From an uncultured Clostridia bacterium (GTDB lineage: Bacteria > Bacillota > Clostridia > TANB77 > CAG-508), in assembly GCA_944391155.1 (NCBI GenBank), contig CALXSO010000013.1, positions 1 through 5,846 of the forward strand: a stretch of DNA of 5,846 nucleotides, written 5' to 3'. Each line of letters opens with the position of its first letter. The stretch's first letter is position 1. A program made the translations under genes and the position numbers. Under the pieces are notes generated by a model. It made no database searches. It saw only the letters and a list, made by a program, of their open reading frames with translations, and had not been told where the DNA came from. This document shows, piece after piece, positions 1-5,845 of the stretch.

Positions 1-19
1 AAAAAATTGTCTGATATTG

Positions 20-48
20 TTGCCTTTTAATTACATATTTGATATACT
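20..48 (+). promoter_or_regulatory. Sigma-A-like promoter of the LCP gene
   Basis: The sequence shows TTGCCT at 20-25 (four of six matches to TTGACA), a 17-base spacer and TATACT at 43-48 (five of six matches to TATAAT). Transcription would start near 54-56, giving a leader of about 26 bases before the TTG start codon at 81. Spacing and position fit a housekeeping promoter well, but AT-rich DNA yields such boxes by chance. Confidence 0.55.
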
Positions 49-66
49 AATAGCACAGAATTTTTT

Positions 67-71
67 AGGAG
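67..71 (+). promoter_or_regulatory. Ribosome binding site fixing a TTG start
   Basis: AGGAG lies nine bases upstream of a TTG codon at 81. The first in-frame ATG is at 165, directly before the membrane segment, and has only A-rich sequence in front of it. The Shine-Dalgarno match therefore favours the non-ATG start, which adds a 28-residue basic cytoplasmic tail. Confidence 0.7.
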
Positions 72-80
72 TGGATTATT

Positions 81-1472
81 TTGAGTAGAACAAAAAGAGA
101 AACAGAAGAGAATAAAAATATAAGAAAAACAAGTAAAACAAAAAACAATAAAAAAAGAAAAAAGATGAAAACATGGAAAAAAGTTTTACTAGTAATATTA
201 GCAATAATAATAGCAATAGCAATATATTTTATATATAATAGTATAAAAATAGAAGGAGAAATTAGTTTAAGTGGAATGCTAGCAACAGCAGCAGGACATG
301 ATGAAAATACAAGAAAAAATTTAGGAGAGTTTCAAGTTTTAATAATGGGAGTAAGCACAGACCAAGCAGGAGTGGATTTAACAGACACAATAATGGTTGC
401 ATCATATAACCCAAATACACAAAGAGCAGTATTATTATCAATACCAAGAGACTCTTTTACAGGAAAAAATCCAAAAAGGGCAACAGCATCACAAAAAATA
501 AATGCTATATATAATTTGACAAAAGACCCTCAAGAAACACTAGATGCCGTAAATGAATTAACAGGTCTAGATATTAAATATTATATGATAGTAAGAACAG
601 AAGCCCTAATAGAACTAGTAGATGCAATAGGACCAATTGAATATAATGTACCAACTGACATGAACTATGACGACCCAACTCAAGACTTACATATTCATAT
701 TAGCAAAGGAGTTCAAGAAGTAGACGGTGAGAAGGCAGAGCAATTATTAAGATTCAGAAAAAACAATGATGGAACAACATTTCCAATAGAATATGGAGAC
801 AATGACATTGGAAGAATGAGAAATCAAAGAGAATTCATAACAGCAGTAATAGACCAAACAGTAACAGCTGGAAATATAACAAAATTAGGACAAATATTAG
901 ACATAGCAAGTAGAAACTTAACAACAAATGTAGACTTTAATGCAGTAAAAGACTATTTACCATATGCAGTAGAATTCTCAACAGCAAATTTACAAACAGA
1001 AGTATTACCAGGAACAACACCAGACTTATCAGAAACAAACAATGTTAGTATATATGTAGTTGATGAAGAAGAAACAGAAGCATTAATAAAAAAATTATTC
1101 TATCCAGAAGAAGAAACAGAAGGAGATTCTGCAAATGAAACAAACACTACAAACAGCACTTCTTCAAACACAATAAATTCTACAAGTTCTACAAGTAGTG
1201 AATCAACTATAAAAATAGAAGTAATAAATGGAAGCGGAGAAAGTTCAAAACTACAAAAAGCAGTAGATGTACTAAAAAGAAAAGGATATGATGTAACAAA
1301 AACAGGAACAACATCAACTATATCAAAAACAATTATAACAAACAGAAAAGACTTAGAAACAGAAGAACTAACAAACATCAAAGAAACATTAGGAGTAGGA
1401 AATATATCAACAAATAAATCTTCAACTAGCAAAGTAGATGTACAAATAATTATTGGAAAAGATTTTGAATAA
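81..1472 (+). CDS. LytR-CpsA-Psr (LCP) family cell-wall polymer ligase with C-terminal LytR_C domain
   Basis: LCP proteins transfer lipid-linked anionic glycopolymers such as teichoic acids or capsule onto peptidoglycan at the outer face of the membrane. The 463-residue product has a strongly basic cytoplasmic N-terminus (about 1-33), one membrane segment (about 34-54) and an LCP catalytic domain at about 84-256. Family hallmarks are visible: D102 in DTIM, S120-I-P-R123-D, K139-I-N-A-I-Y, R224-F-R-K, and D242-I-G-R245-M-R247-N-Q. A Ser/Thr/Asn-rich linker (about 350-376) leads to a LytR_C domain beginning at V381-I-N-G-S-G. All core arginines and aspartates are present, so it should be active. 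The start is a TTG with a good ribosome binding site. It appears monocistronic, with its own promoter and an intrinsic terminator just after the stop. Which polymer it attaches cannot be told, so no specific symbol (tagU, lytR, psr) is assigned. Confidence 0.93.
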   Translation: MSRTKRETEENKNIRKTSKTKNNKKRKKMKTWKKVLLVILAIIIAIAIYFIYNSIKIEGEISLSGMLATAAGHDENTRKNLGEFQVLIMGVSTDQAGVDLTDTIMVASYNPNTQRAVLLSIPRDSFTGKNPKRATASQKINAIYNLTKDPQETLDAVNELTGLDIKYYMIVRTEALIELVDAIGPIEYNVPTDMNYDDPTQDLHIHISKGVQEVDGEKAEQLLRFRKNNDGTTFPIEYGDNDIGRMRNQREFITAVIDQTVTAGNITKLGQILDIASRNLTTNVDFNAVKDYLPYAVEFSTANLQTEVLPGTTPDLSETNNVSIYVVDEEETEALIKKLFYPEEETEGDSANETNTTNSTSSNTINSTSSTSSESTIKIEVINGSGESSKLQKAVDVLKRKGYDVTKTGTTSTISKTIITNRKDLETEELTNIKETLGVGNISTNKSSTSKVDVQIIIGKDFE

Positions 1473-1475
1473 AAT

Positions 1476-1513
1476 AAAAAAGAATAGGGGATTTATAACC
1501 TATTCTTTTTTTT
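1476..1513. terminator. Bidirectional intrinsic terminator between convergent genes
   Basis: A perfect 13-bp inverted repeat pairs 1476-1488 (A-run, GAATAGG) with 1499-1511 (CCTATTC, T-run) around a 10-base loop. The top strand ends in eight T (1506-1513) and the bottom strand in a T-rich run formed by the left arm, so it can stop transcripts from both sides. It starts four bases after the LCP stop codon. It also contains the stop codon and last codons of the carboxypeptidase gene on the minus strand. Confidence 0.88.
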
Positions 1514-2765
1514 CTTCAACAACAGTTTTCTTCTTATTAGGAAAAAGCAATTTAAATAAAATAAGTAAAACCAAAACAAGCAAAAATAAACTACAAACCA
1601 TCATAGAAGAATCAGAAGGAACAACATTATGTGAGGCAATTAAATCAGAAGAATATTCCACACCATCTACAGTATAAACAATTTTACCAACAACTTGACC
1701 CTGAGAAATAGGTGCAAACAAATTACTATTAAGTCTTATATCAGGTTTAATATCATCATCCATTTTATCAGTTTCCATTAAAGCAGAAATACTAGAAGAA
1801 ACAACTAAATCTAAATCTTTAGTTTCTGGAGTAGCATTTGCAATAGAAATTGTAGAAGCGGTATAACCTTGTTCAATAAAAGTTTTTATTCCATAATTTG
1901 CATATCCAAATTCAAACAATTTTTTAGAATCAGAGAATTTTGAACTACTACCATCAGCATTAATACCAGCAGCAAGAACAACACAAATAAGTTCTAAATC
2001 ATCTTTATTAGCAACAGACACCAAACAATTTCCAGCCTCTGAAGTAAAACCAGTCTTTCCAGCAATAGCATATTCATAATAACTATTATTAGAAATATTA
2101 GTATCACTATCTACCAATAAATTATTAGTAGTATAAAAAGTTCTTGCTTGGTATTTATTAGTAGCAGGAATTGAACATGATTTTAATCCAGCCAAATGCT
2201 TAAAAGTATTATTCTTCATAGAATATTTCATCAAAATTGCTAAATCAGATGCGGTAGTATAATGATTTTCATCTTGCATACCACTAGGATTAGTAAAATG
2301 AGTATTTGACATGCCTAATTCAGCAGCTTTTTGATTCATTAAATTAGCAAAATTTTCAATAGAACCAGAATTATAAAAAGCCAAAACATTAGCAGAATCA
2401 TTAGCAGAATAAACCATCATCATCTGTAACAATTGATTAACTGTAAGTTGCTCATCAGACTGTAAAGCAGCAATAGAATATCCAGCAGGAATATTAGAAA
2501 TTGCAGCATAAGGAACGGTAACAATATCATTTAAATTTCCGTTTTCCAAAGTCAAAATAGCAGTCATAATTTTAGTAGTGCTTGCAGGAAACATTACTTG
2601 ATTTGAATTTTTATCATAAAAGACTTCACCAGAAGAAGAATCAATAAGAATCGCCGATTGTGCAGATATCTCTGGCGAATCAGAAACTGCAAAAGATATA
2701 TTTATATATAAAAAAAACATTATAAACAAAACAATAAAAAACGTAAAAGTTTTTTTAAAAATCAT
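1500..2765 (-). CDS. D-alanyl-D-alanine carboxypeptidase, PBP5 (DacA/DacF) family, serine-type
   Basis: This enzyme removes the terminal D-alanine from peptidoglycan stem pentapeptides outside the cell, limiting cross-linking. The 421-residue product has a signal peptide (about 1-26, ending S-F-A). The three penicillin-binding motifs are intact: S62-T-T-K65 with the nucleophilic serine, S120-A-N122, and K237-T-G239. A PBP5-type C-terminal beta domain spans roughly 290-380. It is followed by a hydrophobic segment (about 388-408) and a lysine/glutamate tail, so the protein is held by a true membrane segment rather than only the amphipathic helix of classical PBP5. The ATG is preceded by AAAGGA (2777-2782), 11 bases upstream. 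It is transcribed toward the LCP gene and divergently from comEA. The last codons are read from the A-run of the shared terminator, explaining the K/E-rich end. Whether it is the vegetative (DacA) or sporulation (DacF) type cannot be decided here. Confidence 0.94.
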   Translation of the reverse strand: MIFKKTFTFFIVLFIMFFLYINISFAVSDSPEISAQSAILIDSSSGEVFYDKNSNQVMFPASTTKIMTAILTLENGNLNDIVTVPYAAISNIPAGYSIAALQSDEQLTVNQLLQMMMVYSANDSANVLAFYNSGSIENFANLMNQKAAELGMSNTHFTNPSGMQDENHYTTASDLAILMKYSMKNNTFKHLAGLKSCSIPATNKYQARTFYTTNNLLVDSDTNISNNSYYEYAIAGKTGFTSEAGNCLVSVANKDDLELICVVLAAGINADGSSSKFSDSKKLFEFGYANYGIKTFIEQGYTASTISIANATPETKDLDLVVSSSISALMETDKMDDDIKPDIRLNSNLFAPISQGQVVGKIVYTVDGVEYSSDLIASHNVVPSDSSMMVCSLFLLVLVLLILFKLLFPNKKKTVVEEKKE

Positions 2766-2799
2766 TTATAAAACAATCCTTTCTTTAATACTAAGAATT

Positions 2800-2828
2800 A
2801 ATATACAATAAATACAAAAAATTTTCAA
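2800..2828 (-). promoter_or_regulatory. Sigma-A-like promoter of the carboxypeptidase gene
   Basis: Read on the minus strand, TTGAAA (2828-2823) and TATATT (2805-2800) are separated by exactly 17 bases, with five of six matches in each box. The predicted start is near 2793, leaving a leader of about 27 bases with the AAAGGA ribosome binding site. No other -35/-10 pair of this quality is evident in the gap. Confidence 0.6.
2804..2809 (+). promoter_or_regulatory. Possible -10 box for comEA
   Basis: TACAAT matches TATAAT at five of six positions and lies 37 bases before the comEA start. No convincing -35 is found 16-18 bases upstream (only TT-rich sequence). It physically overlaps the -10 of the divergent carboxypeptidase promoter, so the two could compete for polymerase. 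This is a weak call. Confidence 0.25.
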
Positions 2829-2845
2829 TAAAAAGGAGGTAATAT

Positions 2846-3508
2846 ATGAAAAATATTAATAAAAAACAAAAAATCATAGTAATTTTTATTATTTTAATAG
2901 TTTTTACCATATACAATGTATACAAAAAAAGTCTAGAAAAAAATTCTAATAGTTTTAATGAATTAATTGAATTAAACAATACAAAAGAAAATGAAATAGC
3001 AGATAATAATAAGGATAATGAAAATCAAGAAAAAGAAGAACAAGAAGAAAAAATTAAAGTACATGTATCAGGACAAGTTAAAAATGAAGGAGTATATGAA
3101 TTAGATAATGGATGTAGAGTAATTGATGCAATAAACAAAGCAGGAGGATTAACAGAAGAAGCAGACACAACTCAAATAAATCTTGCTTATATAATAGAAG
3201 ATGCAAGTAAAATATATGTACCAAAAATAGGAGAAGAGCAAAATGAAAAAACAGAAGAGCAGACAAAGCAATATTCAGAAACAAAACAAGAAACAACTCA
3301 AAACAAAACGACAAAAAGCAAAATAAATATAAATACAGCATCCAAAGATGAATTAGACACTCTACCAGGAATAGGAGAAGTGACAGCACAAAAAATAATT
3401 GAATATAGAGAGGAAAGAGGAAAATTTTCTAAAATAGAAGATATCAAAGAAGTGAGTGGAATTGGAGATAATAAATTTGAAAAGATTAAAGATTTAATCG
3501 ATGTATGA
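2846..3508 (+). CDS. comEA: ComEA-like membrane-anchored DNA-binding protein (SLBB + helix-hairpin-helix)
   Basis: ComEA binds double-stranded DNA on the outside of the membrane during natural transformation and hands it to the ComEC channel. The 220-residue product has a short basic start, one membrane segment (about 9-26) and an E/N/K-rich spacer. An SLBB domain follows (about 70-127: KVHVSGQV, G-V-Y-E-L, A-I-N-K-A-G-G-L, I-Y-V-P). After a second Q/T/E-rich linker comes a ComEA-type HhH region (159-220) with I-N-I-N-T-A, the hairpins LPGIGE (173-178) and SGIGDNK (204-210), and the I-I-E-Y-R-E-E-R-G-K-F signature. Length and domain order are normal for Bacillota. AAGGAGGT at 2833-2840 fixes the ATG. 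The usual partners comEB and comEC are not in the window, and the next gene has its own promoter, so this copy looks monocistronic here. Activity in transformation is inferred from the family; it could instead serve in general DNA handling. Confidence 0.92.
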   Translation: MKNINKKQKIIVIFIILIVFTIYNVYKKSLEKNSNSFNELIELNNTKENEIADNNKDNENQEKEEQEEKIKVHVSGQVKNEGVYELDNGCRVIDAINKAGGLTEEADTTQINLAYIIEDASKIYVPKIGEEQNEKTEEQTKQYSETKQETTQNKTTKSKININTASKDELDTLPGIGEVTAQKIIEYREERGKFSKIEDIKEVSGIGDNKFEKIKDLIDV

Positions 3509-3509
3509 A

Positions 3510-3538
3510 TTGACAAAAGAAAAAAAAGATGCTAAAAT
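3510..3538 (+). promoter_or_regulatory. Near-consensus sigma-A promoter of the regulator-sufC-sufB operon
   Basis: TTGACA at 3510-3515 is a perfect -35 box. A 17-base spacer separates it from TAAAAT (3533-3538), which has five of six -10 matches. The -35 begins one base after the comEA stop codon (3506-3508). The predicted start is near 3545, about 25 bases before the regulator's ATG at 3570. It is the best promoter in the window and argues that the downstream genes are transcribed separately from comEA. A strong core promoter overlapped by inverted repeats suggests control mainly by repression. Confidence 0.78.
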
Positions 3539-3555
3539 GTTAGCGTCAACTAACA
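3531..3555. promoter_or_regulatory. Candidate operator: overlapping inverted repeats over -10 and start site
   Basis: Two interrupted palindromes share a middle arm. GCTAA-N4-TTAGC (3531-3544) encloses most of the -10 box, and TGTTAG-N6-CTAACA (3538-3555) covers the predicted start site. Viewed as half-sites, CTAA, TTAG and CTAA occur in alternating orientation at 3532, 3540 and 3550, roughly one helical turn apart. The TTAG/CTAA core resembles known DtxR/IdeR boxes, and the first gene downstream encodes a DtxR-like protein, so autoregulation is the natural inference. Binding itself is not shown. Confidence 0.55.
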
Positions 3556-3557
3556 AA

Positions 3558-3565
3558 AAGGAGGT
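3558..3565 (+). promoter_or_regulatory. Ribosome binding site that sets the regulator start at 3570
   Basis: AAGGAGGT lies four bases before the ATG at 3570. The frame is open upstream to an ATG at 3501 inside comEA. That ATG and another at 3537 have no Shine-Dalgarno match, and both lie upstream of the predicted transcription start. The 3570 start is therefore strongly preferred. Confidence 0.88.
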
Positions 3566-3569
3566 AAGC

Positions 3570-4043
3570 ATGAATCTAACAAATTCACAAGAAGAATATT
3601 TAAAAACAATATATATACTATCAAAAACAGAAAAAGAAATTAGAGTTACAGACATTGCAAAAAAGTTAAAAATCACAAAACCGAGTGTAAACAGAGCAAT
3701 GAAAAATTTAAAAGATATGCAATTATTAAACTATGAATCATATGGAAAAATAAATTTAGCAAAAGAAGGAGAAATGCTAGCAAAAGAAATACTAAAAAGA
3801 GAAGATATTTTAAAAATATTTTTAACCAAAATATTAGATATAAATGAAGAGCAAGCAAAAAAAGAAGCAATAGCAATGAAACATGCAATATCCCAAGAAA
3901 CAGAAAAGAAGCTAGAAAAATTTATTAATAAAGTACTAAATTTAGGGGATCTTGAATGTGACTATGACGAAAACAGTGAAAAATGCAAAAACTGTATAAA
4001 AATAACAGCAAAAAACAGATTAAACAAAGACAAAAAGAAATAG
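3570..4043 (+). CDS. DtxR-family-like transcriptional regulator with C-terminal cysteine cluster, probable Fe-S/iron regulator of the sufCB operon
   Basis: The 157-residue product begins with a winged helix typical of DtxR/MntR: S-Q-E-E-Y-L-K-T-I-Y (6-15), helix-turn-helix V-T-D-I-A-K-K-L..P-S-V-N-R (26-42), and wing Y-E-S-Y-G-K-I-N-L (55-63). A helical dimerization part follows to about 125, including K-H105-A-I-S. By eye against DtxR/MntR, several metal ligands are replaced: the first-site His is E78, the Cys102/Glu99 position is I101 and the DtxR Glu105 position is K104. Only H105 remains. There is no SH3-like third domain. Instead there is a C130-x8-C139-x2-C142 cluster and a lysine-rich end. 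It is first in an operon with sufC, 13 bases upstream, and the sufC ribosome binding site overlaps its stop codon. The DtxR-like fold is well supported. Sensing of an Fe-S cluster or metal through the cysteines and control of its own operon are inference. Classical Mn/Fe sensing is the alternative but looks less likely given the ligand losses. Confidence 0.85.
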   Translation: MNLTNSQEEYLKTIYILSKTEKEIRVTDIAKKLKITKPSVNRAMKNLKDMQLLNYESYGKINLAKEGEMLAKEILKREDILKIFLTKILDINEEQAKKEAIAMKHAISQETEKKLEKFINKVLNLGDLECDYDENSEKCKNCIKITAKNRLNKDKKK

Positions 4044-4056
4044 GAGGAATAAAAAA

Positions 4057-4758
4057 ATGTTAAAATTAAAAAATATATGTTTTGAAAGAGACAACAAAAA
4101 AATATTAGATAACATAAATTTAGAAATAGACAATAATAAATTCATTGCAATAACAGGTCCAAACGGTTCAGGAAAATCAACATTAGTCAAAATAATAATG
4201 GGAATAGAAAAACCAGATTCTGGAGAAATACTATTTCAAGAAAAAAATATAACAAATTTAAGAATTGATGAAAGAGCAAATCTAGGAATAAGTTTTGCAT
4301 TTCAACAACCAGTAAAATTTAAAGGTTTAACTGTATATGACTTACTAAAAATTGCATCAAAAAAAGATTTAACAAAAAAAGAAGCTTGTGAAATTTTATC
4401 AAAAGTTGGATTATGTGCAAAAGAATATGTAGACAGAGAAGTAAATAGTTCACTATCTGGTGGAGAACTTAAAAGAATTGAAATAGCAACAGTTGCAGTG
4501 AGACAAACTAAATTAACAATATTTGACGAACCAGAAGCAGGAATTGATCTATGGAGTTTCAATAACCTAATTGATATATTCTCTAATATGAGAGAAATTG
4601 TAAAAGGAACAACATTAATAATTTCACATCAGGAAAAAATATTAAGCATTGCAGATGAAGTAGTATTAATGAAAGAAGGAAAAATTGAAAAAATAGAAAC
4701 AAGTGAAGACTTTATAAAAAACAATGTAATAAAGACTTGTTGTAAAATAAAAAAGTAA
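4057..4758 (+). CDS. sufC: SufC-type Fe-S cluster assembly ATPase (SmsC-like)
   Basis: SufC is a soluble ABC-type ATPase that drives conformational change in the SufB/SufD scaffold for Fe-S cluster assembly; it is not a transporter. The 233-residue protein is one complete nucleotide-binding domain. Walker A is G34-P-N-G-S-G-K40-S-T42 and the Q-loop is F-Q83-Q-P. The ABC signature is L133-S-G-G-E-L-K-R140, Walker B is L-T-I-F-D157-E158-P with E-A-G-I-D164 following, and the H-loop is H191. The E-P-E-A-G-I-D-L-W-S-F stretch is what I recall for the minimal two-gene SufC/SufB systems of archaea and Clostridia, not the E. coli form. There are no membrane segments. AGGAGG at 4042-4047 precedes the ATG by nine bases and overlaps the upstream stop codon. 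The neighbouring SufB-like gene confirms the Suf assignment over generic ABC ATPases. All catalytic residues are present. Confidence 0.93.
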   Translation: MLKLKNICFERDNKKILDNINLEIDNNKFIAITGPNGSGKSTLVKIIMGIEKPDSGEILFQEKNITNLRIDERANLGISFAFQQPVKFKGLTVYDLLKIASKKDLTKKEACEILSKVGLCAKEYVDREVNSSLSGGELKRIEIATVAVRQTKLTIFDEPEAGIDLWSFNNLIDIFSNMREIVKGTTLIISHQEKILSIADEVVLMKEGKIEKIETSEDFIKNNVIKTCCKIKK

Positions 4759-4787
4759 ATTCTATATAAAAAAGAAAGGAGAAAAAC

Positions 4788-5720
4788 ATGGAAAGCAAAT
4801 CAATTCAAAATACAGATATAGAATTATTAAATAATATAACAGATTATAATAGTATAAGAAAAGGAGCATATAACATAAGAAAAAATGGAGAAGGAATAGA
4901 AAGAAAAGTAACCGAAAATGTAAATATAGTAACAAAAACAGATGTGTCAGGAATAGATGTATATGTAAAAGAAAATACAAAATTTGAAATAATACACATA
5001 CCAGTAATAATAACCGAAAGTGGATTAAAAGATTTAGTATATAATGATTTCCACATAGGAAAAAATGCCAATGTTATTATAATCGCAGGATGTGGAATAC
5101 ACAATGACCATCATAAAGACTCAGAACATGATGGAATACATAGATTTTATTTAGAAGAAGGTGCAAAAGTAAAATATATAGAAAAACATTATGGAGAAGG
5201 TATAGGTGATGGAAGCAAAGTATTAAATCCAGTTACAGAAGTATATTTAAAAGAAGGTAGCAATATGGAAATGGATAGTAGTCAAATAAAAGGAGTAGAT
5301 TCTACAATAAGAGAAACAAAAGGAATAGTAGATAAAAATGCTAATTTTGTAGTAACAGAAAAAATAATGACAAACGGAATACAAACCGCAAAAACAATAT
5401 TTGACGTACAACTAAATGGAGAAAACGCAAGTACACATGTCACATCAAGATCAGTAGCAGCAGACAAATCCAAACAGGAATTTATTTCAAAAATATATGG
5501 TAATTCAAAATGTTTTGCACACAGTGTATGTGATGCAATTATAAAAGATGAAGCAGTTGTTACAGCAACACCAGAAATAACAGCATACAATGTAGATGCC
5601 AATTTAATACATGAAGCAGCAATAGGAAAAATAGCAGGTGAACAAATAACAAAATTAATGACTTTAGGATTAACCGAAAAAGAAGCGGAAGAAACTATAA
5701 TAAATGGATTTCTTAGATAA
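4788..5720 (+). CDS. sufB: Short SufB/SufD-family Fe-S cluster assembly scaffold (SmsB-like)
   Basis: This is the partner scaffold of SufC, on which [Fe-S] clusters are thought to be built before transfer to client proteins. At 310 residues it is much shorter than E. coli SufB (about 495) and corresponds to the SufBD core alone. The C-terminal part is diagnostic: C248-D-A-I-I matches the catalytic-cysteine region of SufB (Cys405 in E. coli), and H275-E-A-A-I-G-K-I matches the conserved histidine region. The ending has G-L-T-E-K-E-A-E and N-G-F-L. A second cysteine, C242, sits six residues earlier. A cysteine/histidine-rich loop at C102-H118 (C102, H105, H108, H109, H114, H118) lies in the first half. 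AAAGGAG at 4775-4781 fixes the ATG, 29 bases after sufC. No sufD, sufS or sufU follows in the window, in keeping with a two-component minimal system in which homodimeric SufB replaces SufBD. No terminator hairpin is visible after the stop. Confidence 0.92.
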   Translation: MESKSIQNTDIELLNNITDYNSIRKGAYNIRKNGEGIERKVTENVNIVTKTDVSGIDVYVKENTKFEIIHIPVIITESGLKDLVYNDFHIGKNANVIIIAGCGIHNDHHKDSEHDGIHRFYLEEGAKVKYIEKHYGEGIGDGSKVLNPVTEVYLKEGSNMEMDSSQIKGVDSTIRETKGIVDKNANFVVTEKIMTNGIQTAKTIFDVQLNGENASTHVTSRSVAADKSKQEFISKIYGNSKCFAHSVCDAIIKDEAVVTATPEITAYNVDANLIHEAAIGKIAGEQITKLMTLGLTEKEAEETIINGFLR

Positions 5721-5755
5721 AATCACTTTTCAAATATTCAACATTACTAAAGATA

Positions 5756-5845
5756 ATTAAAAATAAAAACAAGTAAAATAAAAACAAGTAAAATAAAAAC
5801 AAGTAAAATAAAAACAAAAAAAATAAAAAAAAATAAAATAAAAAA
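5756..5845. repeat. 15-base A-rich tandem repeat (about six copies)
   Basis: The unit AAGTAAAATAAAAAC occurs three times perfectly in a row (5771-5785, 5786-5800, 5801-5815). A degenerate copy precedes them (5756-5770, 12 of 15 matches), and two more follow (5816-5830 and 5831-5845, 12 and 13 of 15). The array reaches the end of the window, so its true length is unknown. It lies in the non-coding tail after sufB. It is a simple minisatellite, possibly slippage-prone, and may coincide with an assembly break. Confidence 0.85.

Noticed and set aside
1453..1677. Open frame of 74 codons on the + strand beginning inside the end of the LCP gene
   Set aside because: It runs through the terminator hairpin and lies antisense to the well-supported carboxypeptidase gene; its start codon lacks a ribosome binding site.
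3078..3389. Leucine/phenylalanine-rich minus-strand open frames opposite comEA, the regulator and sufB
   Set aside because: They are reverse reads of lysine/glutamate-rich codons in clearly real genes and show no domain or ribosome binding site.
3501..3569. 23-residue N-terminal extension of the DtxR-like regulator
   Set aside because: It would start inside comEA upstream of the operon promoter and has no Shine-Dalgarno sequence, whereas the ATG at 3570 has AAGGAGGT. The extension also contains the promoter and inverted repeats.
4057..4758. ABC transporter ATPase (for metal or peptide uptake)
   Set aside because: No membrane permease gene is adjacent, the protein has Suf-type features after Walker B, and the next gene is a SufB-type scaffold.
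5721..5760. Terminator after sufB
   Set aside because: Only a 4-bp A/T pairing (ATTA...TAAT) can be drawn, with no G/C pairs and no T-run, so I do not call a terminator.
5756..5845. CRISPR-like array
   Set aside because: The 15-base units are directly adjacent with no spacers, and the unit is too short and A-rich.
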